Of a stretch of DNA of 64,000 bases, positions 7,608 to 16,513 are shown one piece after another. Under the pieces are notes generated by a model. The model saw only the letters and a program-made list of their open reading frames with translations. It had not been told where the DNA came from and searched no databases. The first letter of the stretch is position 1, and every line of letters starts with the position of its first letter. This DNA is from JANYJZ01 sp964523395 (lineage in GTDB: Bacteria > Bacteroidota > Ignavibacteria > UBA10030 > SZUA-254): contig CAZFXS010000003.1 of the NCBI GenBank assembly GCA_964523395.1, positions 215,788 through 279,787 of the forward strand, written 5' to 3'. The position numbers were made by a program, and so were the translations under genes.

Positions 7608-9209
7608 ATGGCCTCTATGCGAGGAAGTAAATCGAGTGCAATAGGATTGTTTGTCGACGGCTTGGAACTGAAACTTGCCAAGCTTTCCCTAAAACACGGC
7701 AAGGTGGTGATCGATGAACTGCGCGCCGCCACGTTAGCATCGAAGCTCGAAGAGCGGCAGATTGCCAGCGTGGAAATGGAATCGCTGAGCGAAACCTCTG
7801 TGTCGTCGGAAGCATTTGCCCTGCCGGCCTCTGAACCCGATGCCGACAGCAATACTGATAATAACAGCGTTCTCCTCGGGCTGCTTGCCAAACATCCGAC
7901 AAGCAGTTATGTCCTTGGGTATGCTATCTCTGAGCCGAGTATCTACTATCATACACTCGATAGTGATCACGGACTCAAAGGCAAAAAACTTAAACAGCGG
8001 GCTGTGGATGAACTGCGCAATGTGCGTTCAGTTCAACCCCCGCTTGATGCAATTGACTTTTTCCCGTCAGCGGAAAAAAATCTGGTTTGCGTTGTCCGTG
8101 AAGACGGAATGACATTACTGCGTTCACTTGAAGAGGTGAAACCGTTTTTGGGAAAACATCTCCCCAGAATTCCCCTCATCGAAATTTCCGATGTGGCATT
8201 AATGAACCTCGCCAAGGCGAATTACGGTTTTTCGCCAGATGAAATTACCACGATTATCTATATCGGCGTTGAGTTTACCCGGCTTATTTTCATGAAAGGA
8301 ACTGAATTCCTCCACTTCGCGCCGGTGTTGGGTGAGGGGTACGATTCTTCAAATATTCAAAATACCGTGTACAGCAGATTGCTGCTGGAACAAGACAACA
8401 TGGGTATCCCGCGTATCGATAAAGTGCTCCTCGCGGGTGAGAGCCGAAGAATTAATTTTGACGAATTTTTGCGTGAACAACTTTCTGACGTAGAAGTACA
8501 GTATCTCCGGACTCCGGAACTCGATTCCAGTGGTTTACCGGCAGATGTGCAGGAGCAAATTCCTGAATATGCAGTTGCGATAGCGACAGCATGGAAAATG
8601 CTGGATGATGACCATCCGGCGTTCTATCCCACGAACGTGCTGCCGGAATCAGTCCGTGAAAGCCAGCGTACCTTCAAGCTTGCGTGGCACGGCTATGTTG
8701 CATTAGTCCTTGTATTTTTATCAACGCTCTTCTTTACGTCGCGATACTCGGAATTACAGCGTGAGGTAGGTGTTAAACAGGGAACACTTGATCAGCTTCA
8801 GGAGAAAGTTGCTGAGAATGACAAATTGAAAGCCGCGATAGCATCACTTAACGATCAAATCGGCAGATATAACGTAGCCCTTGCAGTGTACGACTCGTTG
8901 GTGCCGGGCAGTGACCGATGGAATAAATCATTGGCGCACCTTGCAAAAGGTGTCGAAGATCTCGGCGCAATCTGGATTACGGAAATGAGGGCACTTGGCG
9001 GCGGTTCCATGAGTATCCAGGGCTATGCGCTGTATCGCGCTCGTATTCCCAGAATCGCGGCACTCTTTGATAACTCAACACTGACAAAAGTCGAGGTAAA
9101 AGAGATTCGTGTCAATTCTCCTTCTGTCTATAACTTTGTTATCACGGTTCCGCCGCAGGAGCAGAAGATTGAATCGACGATTCCGCCCGCAACCGGCGGA
9201 CAACAATAA
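7608..9209 (+). CDS. PilM-PilN fusion-like pilus assembly protein
   Basis: A 533-residue protein. Residues 1 to about 350 look like a divergent actin-like PilM/GspL cytoplasmic domain (IGLFVDGLELKLAKLSL at the start, a TTIIYIGVEFTRLIFM strand pair near 225). One transmembrane helix follows at about 361-380 (YVALVLVFLSTLFF), then a coiled coil (about 383-425) and a PilN/GspL-type periplasmic ferredoxin-like domain near 440-520 ending in a Pro-rich tail. In classical systems PilM is a separate soluble protein that binds the PilN N-terminus; here they are one chain. It precedes the PilO/PilP-like gene and the secretin, the standard pilM-N-O-P-Q order. The start is set by an AAGGATAGGA site. Confidence 0.75.
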   Translation: MASMRGSKSSAIGLFVDGLELKLAKLSLKHGKVVIDELRAATLASKLEERQIASVEMESLSETSVSSEAFALPASEPDADSNTDNNSVLLGLLAKHPTSSYVLGYAISEPSIYYHTLDSDHGLKGKKLKQRAVDELRNVRSVQPPLDAIDFFPSAEKNLVCVVREDGMTLLRSLEEVKPFLGKHLPRIPLIEISDVALMNLAKANYGFSPDEITTIIYIGVEFTRLIFMKGTEFLHFAPVLGEGYDSSNIQNTVYSRLLLEQDNMGIPRIDKVLLAGESRRINFDEFLREQLSDVEVQYLRTPELDSSGLPADVQEQIPEYAVAIATAWKMLDDDHPAFYPTNVLPESVRESQRTFKLAWHGYVALVLVFLSTLFFTSRYSELQREVGVKQGTLDQLQEKVAENDKLKAAIASLNDQIGRYNVALAVYDSLVPGSDRWNKSLAHLAKGVEDLGAIWITEMRALGGGSMSIQGYALYRARIPRIAALFDNSTLTKVEVKEIRVNSPSVYNFVITVPPQEQKIESTIPPATGGQQ

Positions 9210-9237
9210 TTGTGATTAACTATTAACGGAGCGAACA

Positions 9238-10122
9238 GTGTCTTATATCATACGAAATAGCATCGTACTCGGCGTTATCCTCTTCCTTATTCTTGCAGGA
9301 GGGATATACTTTACCATGTTTTCTCTTCCAAAAAGGATTGAGAAAACGGATGCTGAGATTAAGCGCCTTCAGGACGATTTGCAGAATACTCCCGATCTTG
9401 CAAACCAATACAATACCACTGCTGCCTTGCTTGATGATATCAAAAAGCGGTGGGAAACGAGAAACAAGGATGTTCCGCCGAAGGACATTACGGGCGAAAC
9501 GTATGGTTACTTTAACCGCACAATTGACGTGAGTGGTGAAGTAAAAATGGATATGACGTATGTCGGTCCCAAAGATTTTGGTAACTATGGCTTTAACGTG
9601 TATACCCTGAAGGGCGAAGCGCCGTTCAGCAACTTGTTTAAGTTTATCTGGTTCACAGAAAACGGCCGCCGTCTCTTTAAAATATCCAACCTGGCACTCC
9701 GCGGGTATGAATCTAAAGTCGCGGAAACAGGAGAAACAAAAATCCTCGTTCTCTATGATATGGAGTTGCAGGCATATTATTCCTCCATGCCGGAGCTCAA
9801 CAATGCACCTGGTCAATTGAATGTCGTGCCGACCACGCTGACAGGCAATCCGTTCTATCCGCTTATTCTGCGCGAAATACCTCCTCCGCAGGCGGATGAA
9901 ATTGAAATTGAACGGTCTGATTTAAAAGCGGTTATTCCGGGCAAAGCGTTCATTTTAGATCAGTTCCAGAAATCCAGAATTCTTGAAGAAGGTGATCCGG
10001 TGTACCTTGGATACGTGACAAAGATTTATCCGAACGAAGGAAAGATAGAGTGTTTATTAAATAAAGGCGGTGTCGCCGAACGTTTCGAGCTTACTATACG
10101 TGTTGGTCAACCGATTAAATAG
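9238..10122 (+). CDS. PilO-PilP-like fusion protein
   Basis: A 294-residue inner-membrane protein starting at GTG behind a CGGAG site. Residues 8-29 form a transmembrane helix, residues 32-65 a coiled coil and about 70-190 a PilO-like periplasmic domain. From about residue 200, NPFYPL introduces a second small beta domain (RSDLKAVIPGKAFILDQ..., GDPVYLGYVTKIYP) with the look of a PilP/GspC homology-region domain, which in other bacteria docks onto the secretin N0 domain. It is followed 19 bp later by the secretin gene. The PilO call is supported by topology and gene order; the PilP part is inference. Confidence 0.65.
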   Translation: MSYIIRNSIVLGVILFLILAGGIYFTMFSLPKRIEKTDAEIKRLQDDLQNTPDLANQYNTTAALLDDIKKRWETRNKDVPPKDITGETYGYFNRTIDVSGEVKMDMTYVGPKDFGNYGFNVYTLKGEAPFSNLFKFIWFTENGRRLFKISNLALRGYESKVAETGETKILVLYDMELQAYYSSMPELNNAPGQLNVVPTTLTGNPFYPLILREIPPPQADEIEIERSDLKAVIPGKAFILDQFQKSRILEEGDPVYLGYVTKIYPNEGKIECLLNKGGVAERFELTIRVGQPIK

Positions 10123-10141
10123 CACAATTTACGGAGCTTCC

Positions 10142-11389
10142 ATGAACATCAAATATCTGTTGCTGTTGGTTGTAAGTCTTCTCTTTGTCCAGAGCGTTTC
10201 TTCCCAAACCAAGGAACAGCGGTTACGGACAAAAGGGTATGTAAATCCCCAGGAAATCGTATCGCTTGATTCCACAACCAGAATGGATCAGGCATTCCTT
10301 GTCATTAATGAATTGAGCAAACAGTTTGCGGGAAAGATTCTTATCGATCTCGAGAAACGCCGTGGCCCCATTGGTGTTTATATTGTGAACCAGCACTGGC
10401 GGGATGCGCTTGACATGATATTGTCACATAATGGCCTCACTGCCGTCGAAGAATCAGATTTCATCCGGATCATGGCAGCGGGTGCAGCGCCGGTTATGAC
10501 CGGTTTGGGTTCAGGAGGCGAGATGAAGGAACCTCCCCCGACACTTGAAAGTCAGGATGTCAAAATTTCCGCGGTATTCTTTTCAACGAACGTCGATAAA
10601 CTGCAGGACTACGGTATCAGCTGGGATTTCTTCCGTTCCAAACCGAAGGAACCGGGCATTTCAGGGTATTTAAGCGCAGGGATTGTCCGTGGCGATACAT
10701 TGTCGTTGATTCCCCCGACATCTCCGCAACCGTCGCTGAACAGAGCTCTTGGCGTTATCTCGTCACCGCCGGAATTTAAATTTGCCAACATCGACGCGTT
10801 GGTGAAGTTCTTCGGTTCAAATCAGCTTGGTGAAGTTATCACCAGTCCGGAAGTTGTTGTCCGGAACGGAAAAAAAGGTAAAATCCAGGTTGGTAAAAAT
10901 ATCTTTATAACCACAAGAGATATCGCCGGTAACCCCATCGCACAGCAGGTTCAAACCGGAACCATCATTGACGTAAGTCCGATGATTTACACTCAAAACG
11001 ATACCAATTTTATTTACCTCGATCTGAACATCGAACAAAGCGATGCGAATACAGGTCAAACAGGCGTGGAAATTAACAAAGCATCTGTCACCACGCACGC
11101 GTTGCTCTACGACGGTGAAGAGAGTGCTATCGGTGGACTCTACACGACTTCTGAAACCCAGGTCAGGGAAGGAATTCCTGTCCTGAAGGATTTGCCGGGA
11201 TGGTTCTTTGGCTTGCGCTATCTCTTTGGTTCTGAAAGCACCACCAAGACCAAGAATGAACTGATTGTGCTTCTCAAGGCTGAATTGTTGCATCCCATCA
11301 GGGATCGTATTGCCAATCCCACGATGAAGCAGGAACAGCTCTTGAATGAAAAACGGAATGAATTCAAACAGGAATTTGAGAAGAAGTAA
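10142..11389 (+). CDS. Secretin, PilQ/GspD family (compact)
   Basis: A 415-residue outer-membrane secretin. The ATG at 10142 is chosen because it gives a signal peptide (MNIKYLLLLVVSLLFVQSVSS) and follows GGAG; an upstream in-frame start at 10070 would lie inside the preceding gene. An N-terminal STN/N0-like domain spans about residues 50-120 and a secretin pore domain about 150-395. The hallmark C-terminal signature is present: GEESAIGGLYTTSE, EGIPVLKDLP and KNELIVLLKAELL. It is much shorter than typical PilQ or GspD (600-750) and has room for only one N-terminal ring domain, so the periplasmic part must be short. It is the exit pore for the pilus or substrates. Confidence 0.87.
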   Translation: MNIKYLLLLVVSLLFVQSVSSQTKEQRLRTKGYVNPQEIVSLDSTTRMDQAFLVINELSKQFAGKILIDLEKRRGPIGVYIVNQHWRDALDMILSHNGLTAVEESDFIRIMAAGAAPVMTGLGSGGEMKEPPPTLESQDVKISAVFFSTNVDKLQDYGISWDFFRSKPKEPGISGYLSAGIVRGDTLSLIPPTSPQPSLNRALGVISSPPEFKFANIDALVKFFGSNQLGEVITSPEVVVRNGKKGKIQVGKNIFITTRDIAGNPIAQQVQTGTIIDVSPMIYTQNDTNFIYLDLNIEQSDANTGQTGVEINKASVTTHALLYDGEESAIGGLYTTSETQVREGIPVLKDLPGWFFGLRYLFGSESTTKTKNELIVLLKAELLHPIRDRIANPTMKQEQLLNEKRNEFKQEFEKK

Positions 11390-11452
11390 GCGATGATGCA
11401 TACTCACGGATTTGAAGACGAACAATTACGTTTATCCCAAAGGATTGTACAT

Positions 11453-13456
11453 ATGAACTCAAAATATATACTTCTGTTCTTAATCGCATGTGTGTCTCTC
11501 GGTCTCTGGAGTTGCGAAGACCTCCCGATAGAAGGGGGAGGGATTGTGCAGGTGACCGGAACGGTGACTGAACTCGGTACCGGACTCGCAGTCCAGAACG
11601 CGACGGTTTATCTGACTGTCGGCGGCAACGTGGACTCGGTTGTTACCGGAACAGGCGGGAGCTTCACCTTCGAAGCAGATTTTAACGCTCTGGAGAATGG
11701 CGGGGCGACCATTACAGTGAGAAAGACCGGATTTGAGACAAAGGTGGTCAGTATACCGAATGCCGGCGCTACGTCATTCAGCATCAATCTTCAGGCCGAC
11801 CTTTCGACGTCAGCACTGATTGTTGGTACGTTACGCGACAGCACCACGTTATATCCGCTCCGTAATGGTCAGGTCATTCTTACACTTCCCGGTGTTGTTG
11901 ACCAATTTATTACAGCTGTTGACGGGGCGTTCCGTCTTACTGCTGATCTTGTCGATCGGGATTCATTACCTGTCACTTTAACAATGGTCAAGGACGGTTA
12001 TAAGACAAAGTCATTGACAGTTGTTGTCTATAAAGGCCAGACGAGAAACTTAAATAATGTCTTGTTGCAAGTGGATGCGGGATCGACCGTAGCACAGGTT
12101 CTCGGCCGTGTTTTGGATAATACCAACCGCCTTCCGGTGAATAACGCGACAGTGGTTATCTCCACGCCGATTTTTACGGACAGTATGGTTACTTCCGGAG
12201 ATGGTTCGTTTACGTTCACTGTTAACTTACAGGGACTCTCCTCGGTTGCCGGACAAGTAAAAGTTTCCAAGAGCGGGTATCGGTCGAACAATTTCTCTTT
12301 TAATGTGAATGCCGGTGCAACATTCGCACAGGATGTGACTATCACACGCGATACAACGACCGGCGTGCCACGCGATAGTTCAGGAACGGGAAATGCTCAT
12401 TCTATTGCATTGGTGAGTGTCAGTGCCAGAGAAATATCTGTTTATGGTGTCGGTGGAACCGAGTCCTCGATTCTGGTTTGGGAAGTTCGGGATTCTTTAG
12501 GGTTCCCGATTGATATCGACCATCGCGATACGGTGAACTTCTCAATTGTCGGCACACCTGCAGGAGGTGTTGGTGGAGCCTATGTATCTCCTGCAACGGT
12601 GATGACAAACGTATCGGGAAGAGTCGCGACCACCGTAAACAGCGGAACGATTTCAGGCGTCATGCAGTTTATTGCATCGTTACGTCGCGAGTCAGATGGC
12701 GTGGTCATTCAATCTACACCTGTTATTATCACAGTGAATGCAGGATTACCTGACCAGGCGCATTTTACGATTGCTCCGGTTGAATTTAATTTCCCCGGAC
12801 TCGATTGGCTCGGTCGTATCGACCCGATCACTGTTCAGGTGGGTGATAAATACAGTAACCCGGTAAAAACGAATACCGCAGTGTACTTTAACACGACCGG
12901 CGGTATTATCAACGCCTCAGGCTTTACCAATGCTGATGGACAGGATGTAGTTGACCTTCATAGCGGCAATCCCCGTCCGAGCGATCCATTCTTTGGTCCG
13001 GGATTTGCGTGGGTGAGAGCCTCAACTGTTGGTGAAGCCGGAAGCACTGTCCAGGATTCGGTACTTATACTGTTCTCGGGAACATCCAGGATATCAAATG
13101 TCAGTCCGTCGTCATTTACTGTGAACGCTGCCAGCGGACATACATCAGGACCGATCAGCTTTACTGTATCAGACGCGAATGGAAATCCGCTTTCCCAGGG
13201 AACGCGCATTCAGGTTCAGCTGCAATATACACCTCCGCCGCTGAGTTCAGTAAACCTGACAACCACCGGAGATGTGGATGTTACACTCGGTGATACTCAG
13301 GTAAGCGGGCCTGGAACAACACAGTTCTCCTTCCAGGTTGTAGATCAGAGTATTCCGGTATTAGATAGTACAATTCCTGCAACGGTAACGATTAAGGTAA
13401 CCAGCCGCAACGGTAATCCTCCGATTGTTCAGATGTCCGGAACGATTGGTCCGTAA
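11453..13456 (+). CDS. Large lipoprotein with carboxypeptidase-regulatory-like and Ig-like domains
   Basis: A 667-residue predicted lipoprotein. ATG 11453 gives MNSKYILLFLIACVSLGLWSC with the lipobox Cys at residue 21; an earlier in-frame ATG at 11393 would bury the signal peptide. At least three tandem carboxypeptidase-regulatory-like/Ig units follow (about 30-105, 110-195 and 205-295), each with a VxGTV...L pattern and a GSFTF-type strand. Bacterial Ig-like (Big_1/invasin-type) modules appear around 325-545. It has no T9SS sorting domain. It ends the pilus operon and may be a surface adhesin or a tether of the machine; that role is inferred only from position. A convergent terminator follows. 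Confidence 0.7.
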   Translation: MNSKYILLFLIACVSLGLWSCEDLPIEGGGIVQVTGTVTELGTGLAVQNATVYLTVGGNVDSVVTGTGGSFTFEADFNALENGGATITVRKTGFETKVVSIPNAGATSFSINLQADLSTSALIVGTLRDSTTLYPLRNGQVILTLPGVVDQFITAVDGAFRLTADLVDRDSLPVTLTMVKDGYKTKSLTVVVYKGQTRNLNNVLLQVDAGSTVAQVLGRVLDNTNRLPVNNATVVISTPIFTDSMVTSGDGSFTFTVNLQGLSSVAGQVKVSKSGYRSNNFSFNVNAGATFAQDVTITRDTTTGVPRDSSGTGNAHSIALVSVSAREISVYGVGGTESSILVWEVRDSLGFPIDIDHRDTVNFSIVGTPAGGVGGAYVSPATVMTNVSGRVATTVNSGTISGVMQFIASLRRESDGVVIQSTPVIITVNAGLPDQAHFTIAPVEFNFPGLDWLGRIDPITVQVGDKYSNPVKTNTAVYFNTTGGIINASGFTNADGQDVVDLHSGNPRPSDPFFGPGFAWVRASTVGEAGSTVQDSVLILFSGTSRISNVSPSSFTVNAASGHTSGPISFTVSDANGNPLSQGTRIQVQLQYTPPPLSSVNLTTTGDVDVTLGDTQVSGPGTTQFSFQVVDQSIPVLDSTIPATVTIKVTSRNGNPPIVQMSGTIGP

Positions 13457-13479
13457 TATTGGCAATCGCAATCAATGCA

Positions 13480-13520
13480 AAACGCCATCCCGGTTTTCCC
13501 GGGATGGCGTTTGTATTTTT
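13480..13520. terminator. Bidirectional terminator between the pilus operon and hemL
   Basis: A 14-bp perfect inverted repeat (arms 13480-13493 and 13499-13512, starting AAACGCCATCCCGG) with a 5-nt loop lies between convergent genes. A-rich and T-rich flanks on both sides allow it to work in both directions. Confidence 0.85.
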
Positions 13521-13535
13521 AGCAGTGTGGGATAA

Positions 13536-14828
13536 TTATTTGTTGATAGAAGCGAATGCCCGCTTACACGCGCGTATCGTCTTTAGAATATCCGCTTCTG
13601 TGTGTGCTGAGGAAACGAAGGCCGCTTCAAATTGAGAGGGAGGAAGATAAATCCCCTGTCGAAGCATCTCAGAAAAATACTGAGAGAACTTTGCAGTATC
13701 AGAAGTTTTTGCCGTCTCGTAGTCAAGCACGGGTTGTTCGGTGAAGAAGAGCGTAAACATCGATCCGACGCGGTTGATCTGGTAGTTGCATCCCGATGCG
13801 TGCATGGCATCGCGCATACCTTCTTCGAGCATCCGTGACCGTTGGTCCAGCTTCTTGTACAATGATCTGTTTTTGGAAATCATCGTCAACATTTCGAACC
13901 CTGCCGCCATCGCAAGGGGGTTGCCTGAGAGCGTTCCCGCTTGGTACATCGGCCCGCTTGGAGAAACCATCTCCATAATTTCGCGCTTTCCTCCGTAGGC
14001 GCCGACGGGCAATCCGCCACCGATGATTTTTCCCATGGTGGTTAAATCAGGTGTAATTCCAAATTTCCCTTGTGCTCCTCCTGGAGAAAGCCGGAATCCT
14101 GTCATGACTTCATCCATGATGAACACTATGTTGTTCTCGCTACATAGCTTACGCAGACCTTCAAGAAATCCCGGAAGAGGGGGGACACATCCCATATTTC
14201 CTACCACGGGCTCAACAATCAGCGCCGCGATAGCACCGGAATGTTCTTTCATTAACCGGCGGACGGAATCAAGGTCGTTAAACTGTGCGGTAAGTGTCTC
14301 TACCGCAAGGGATTTCGGAATGCCGGGGCTATCAGGTACACCAAATGTCATCGCGCCTGATCCGGCTTTAATGAGGAATGAATCACCGTGTCCGTGATAG
14401 CACCCCTCAAACTTTATGATGGAATCTTTTCCAGTAAAGGCGCGCGCAAGCCGTACTGCGCTCATCGTAGCTTCGGTGCCGGAGTTTACCATCCGCACCA
14501 TTTCAATTGAAGGCATCAGCTTTTTTATAAGCTCCGCCATTTTCACTTCAAGTTCCGTCGGTGCGCCGTAACTTGTGCCATTCTTTATCGCTTGCTGCAA
14601 TGCTTTGATAATGCTGGGATGTGAGTGCCCGAACAGCATCGGCCCCCACGACCCTATGTAGTCGATATATTTAATGCCATCGACATCCCATATTGCGCTT
14701 CCCTTTGCCTTTTTTATAAAGAGAGGATTACCGCCAACCGATCTGAACGCGCGGACAGGGGAATTAACGCCGCCGGGAATGGAATTTTTTGCCCGAAGAA
14801 AAAGTTTGTTTGATCTGGATCTGTTCAT
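13536..14828 (-). CDS. hemL: Glutamate-1-semialdehyde 2,1-aminomutase
   Basis: A 430-residue PLP-dependent class III aminotransferase-fold enzyme that converts glutamate-1-semialdehyde to 5-aminolevulinate, the second C5-pathway step after HemA (31436-32722). The Schiff-base lysine is K267 in TTMGKIIGGGLPVGAYGG, a motif specific to GSA aminomutase. The N-terminal PGGVNSPVRAF motif (residues 18-28) is also diagnostic, and MDEVMTGFR (239-246) carries the PLP-binding Asp. Length matches the family. It lies with a cytochrome and hemB on the minus strand, about 10 kb from the main heme operon, and ends at a shared terminator. Confidence 0.96.
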   Translation of the reverse strand: MNRSRSNKLFLRAKNSIPGGVNSPVRAFRSVGGNPLFIKKAKGSAIWDVDGIKYIDYIGSWGPMLFGHSHPSIIKALQQAIKNGTSYGAPTELEVKMAELIKKLMPSIEMVRMVNSGTEATMSAVRLARAFTGKDSIIKFEGCYHGHGDSFLIKAGSGAMTFGVPDSPGIPKSLAVETLTAQFNDLDSVRRLMKEHSGAIAALIVEPVVGNMGCVPPLPGFLEGLRKLCSENNIVFIMDEVMTGFRLSPGGAQGKFGITPDLTTMGKIIGGGLPVGAYGGKREIMEMVSPSGPMYQAGTLSGNPLAMAAGFEMLTMISKNRSLYKKLDQRSRMLEEGMRDAMHASGCNYQINRVGSMFTLFFTEQPVLDYETAKTSDTAKFSQYFSEMLRQGIYLPPSQFEAAFVSSAHTEADILKTIRACKRAFASINK

Positions 14829-15005
14829 AACAAGTCAAAAGTTAAAAATAAAAAGTAAAAAAATGTTTAGGGGTTTAGGATTGTAATAAACCGTTTCATG
14901 TTTTAAGTTTCAGGTTTCAAGTTTATGCTTCTTGAAACGTGAAACTGTAAACTCGAAACTCAAAAAGCTCACTATCACACATCTCATATACTCACATACT
15001 AAACT
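14829..15005. repeat. AT-rich intergenic repeat-like stretch with short inverted repeats
   Basis: The space between hemL and the cytochrome gene holds an A-rich block (about 14831-14870) and several alternating gtttca/tgaaac words. GTTTCAAG (14914-14921) pairs with CTTGAAAC (14931-14938). No ORF is convincing. It looks like a degenerate dispersed intergenic repeat. Confidence 0.4.
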
Positions 15006-15461
15006 CTAATTGTCTCTCGCTCCCTGTTCAATCCACCGGCGTATCATATCGACCTCGATTGTTTTCAGGAAAGGACCTCCGGTTGGCATCCTTGACCCGA
15101 ATGGGGGATTTGACCTAACCTTCAGTATGAGAATACTTGCGTCGGGATCGGAAACATTCACGGCCGTGCCATGATTGCCGCCGGCGATAATATTTCCAAC
15201 TGTATTCAGCGCAAGGCCGCCGTTCATTCCATGACAGCTGAGACAGCTGTATCGTGCAAACAAAGGAGTAATATGATTGGCGAATGAAACTGTATCTGGC
15301 AGTGAATCGGGCGGCGGACTAACAGGGTCACTTCCTCCTTTACAGGCAGTCAGAAGAATCGATAGCGCGATAACACACAGGAATACGACAATCGGTCTTA
15401 TGATAATTCCTCTTAGCGCTGGTCTGTAAACATCAGAGCAATTTCGCGGCGTCTTTCGCAA
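15006..15461 (-). CDS. c-type cytochrome-like lipoprotein
   Basis: A 151-residue exported protein as read from ATG 15461. A hydrophobic signal (about residues 22-38) ends in a lipobox LTAC with Cys40. One heme c site, CLSCH, lies at residues 73-77, and Met125 in SRMPTGGP is a plausible axial ligand, matching small cytochromes fused to or derived from planctomycete-type cytochrome C domains. The N-terminal 20 residues overlap the end of hemB by 29 bp and are polar, which is unusual for a signal peptide. AGAGGA occurs just downstream of the hemB stop but is followed only by ATT-ATC-ATA, so the true start may be non-ATG. Likely a periplasmic electron carrier. Confidence 0.75.
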   Translation of the reverse strand: MRKTPRNCSDVYRPALRGIIIRPIVVFLCVIALSILLTACKGGSDPVSPPPDSLPDTVSFANHITPLFARYSCLSCHGMNGGLALNTVGNIIAGGNHGTAVNVSDPDASILILKVRSNPPFGSRMPTGGPFLKTIEVDMIRRWIEQGARDN

Positions 15462-16446
15462 AGTATGTCAGTATGAGATCCGCTCCGGCGCGCTTAATGC
15501 CGGTCAGCATTTCCATCATGACACGTTGTTCATCAATCCAGCCAAGCTTGCCCGCAGCTTTCACCATGGAATATTCTCCGCTAACGTTATATGCCGCGGT
15601 CGGCATCGCAAAAGTGTCCTTGACTCTGCGGATAATATCCAGATACGGCATTGCCGGTTTTACCATGACGATATCGGCGCCTTCTTCTATGTCGGCTTGC
15701 ACTTCATGGAGCGCTTCATCGGAGTTTGCCGGATCCATCTGGTGCGATCGCCTGTCGCCGAATTTCGGCGTACTTTCTGCGGCCTCACGGAATGGCCCGT
15801 AGAAACCGGAAGCATATTTCGCCGCATACGACATGATCGGGATATTGTGATAATTATTCTCATCCAGAATAGTACGGATTGCTTTCACCCTTCCGTCAAA
15901 CATATCCGATGGCGCAACCATATCTGCCCCCGCGCGGGCATGAGTCAGTGCTTCTTTTGCAAGAAGTTCAATTGATTCATCATTTACTATTTCATCGCCG
16001 CGGACAATGCCGCAGTGCCCGTGCGATGTATATTCGCAAAGACAAACATCAGTGATAACGTACAGGTCAGGCACTTCTTTTTTAATCGCGTGGATGGCAC
16101 GCTGAACGATGCCAAGTTCATCGTATGCTTCACTGCCGGTTTCATCCTTATGTTCGGGAATACCGAACAAAATTACGGCCGGAATGCCAAGCGCTTTTAC
16201 TGCCGCGCATTCACGGACGATTTCATCCACAGACATCTGGAACACGCCAGGCATGGAGGAAACTTCTTTTTTTACTTTTGAACCGGGTACGACAAACAGA
16301 GGGTATATAAAATCGTTTTTCGATAACTCCGTTTCACGAACCATGGAGCGGAGAGTCGCCGTCATTCGTGTGCGGCGTAAACGTTTAAAGGTGGAAATAT
16401 CAGGTGTAACGAGGGATCCTAACGTGAGTTTTTCGTTGTTTTGCAT
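15433..16446 (-). CDS. hemB: Porphobilinogen synthase (delta-aminolevulinic acid dehydratase)
   Basis: A 337-residue enzyme condensing two 5-aminolevulinates to porphobilinogen. The catalytic lysines are visible as K210 (MSYAAKYASGFYGP) and K263 (VMVKPAMPYLD). The B-site metal cysteines are present in DVCLCEYTSHGHCG (Cys135, Cys137, Cys145), indicating a zinc-dependent enzyme. Length is standard. Its 3' end overlaps the cytochrome lipoprotein gene, so hemB, the cytochrome and hemL may be one transcript. The upstream region holds the miniature element at 16523-16660. Confidence 0.96.
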   Translation of the reverse strand: MQNNEKLTLGSLVTPDISTFKRLRRTRMTATLRSMVRETELSKNDFIYPLFVVPGSKVKKEVSSMPGVFQMSVDEIVRECAAVKALGIPAVILFGIPEHKDETGSEAYDELGIVQRAIHAIKKEVPDLYVITDVCLCEYTSHGHCGIVRGDEIVNDESIELLAKEALTHARAGADMVAPSDMFDGRVKAIRTILDENNYHNIPIMSYAAKYASGFYGPFREAAESTPKFGDRRSHQMDPANSDEALHEVQADIEEGADIVMVKPAMPYLDIIRRVKDTFAMPTAAYNVSGEYSMVKAAGKLGWIDEQRVMMEMLTGIKRAGADLILTYFAKDAAKLL

Positions 16447-16513
16447 AATAATTTTCTCGAAGAATGATATTCAGTAATAATGTACCGAACTCCTGGTAAA
16501 AGGTCAAACCATA

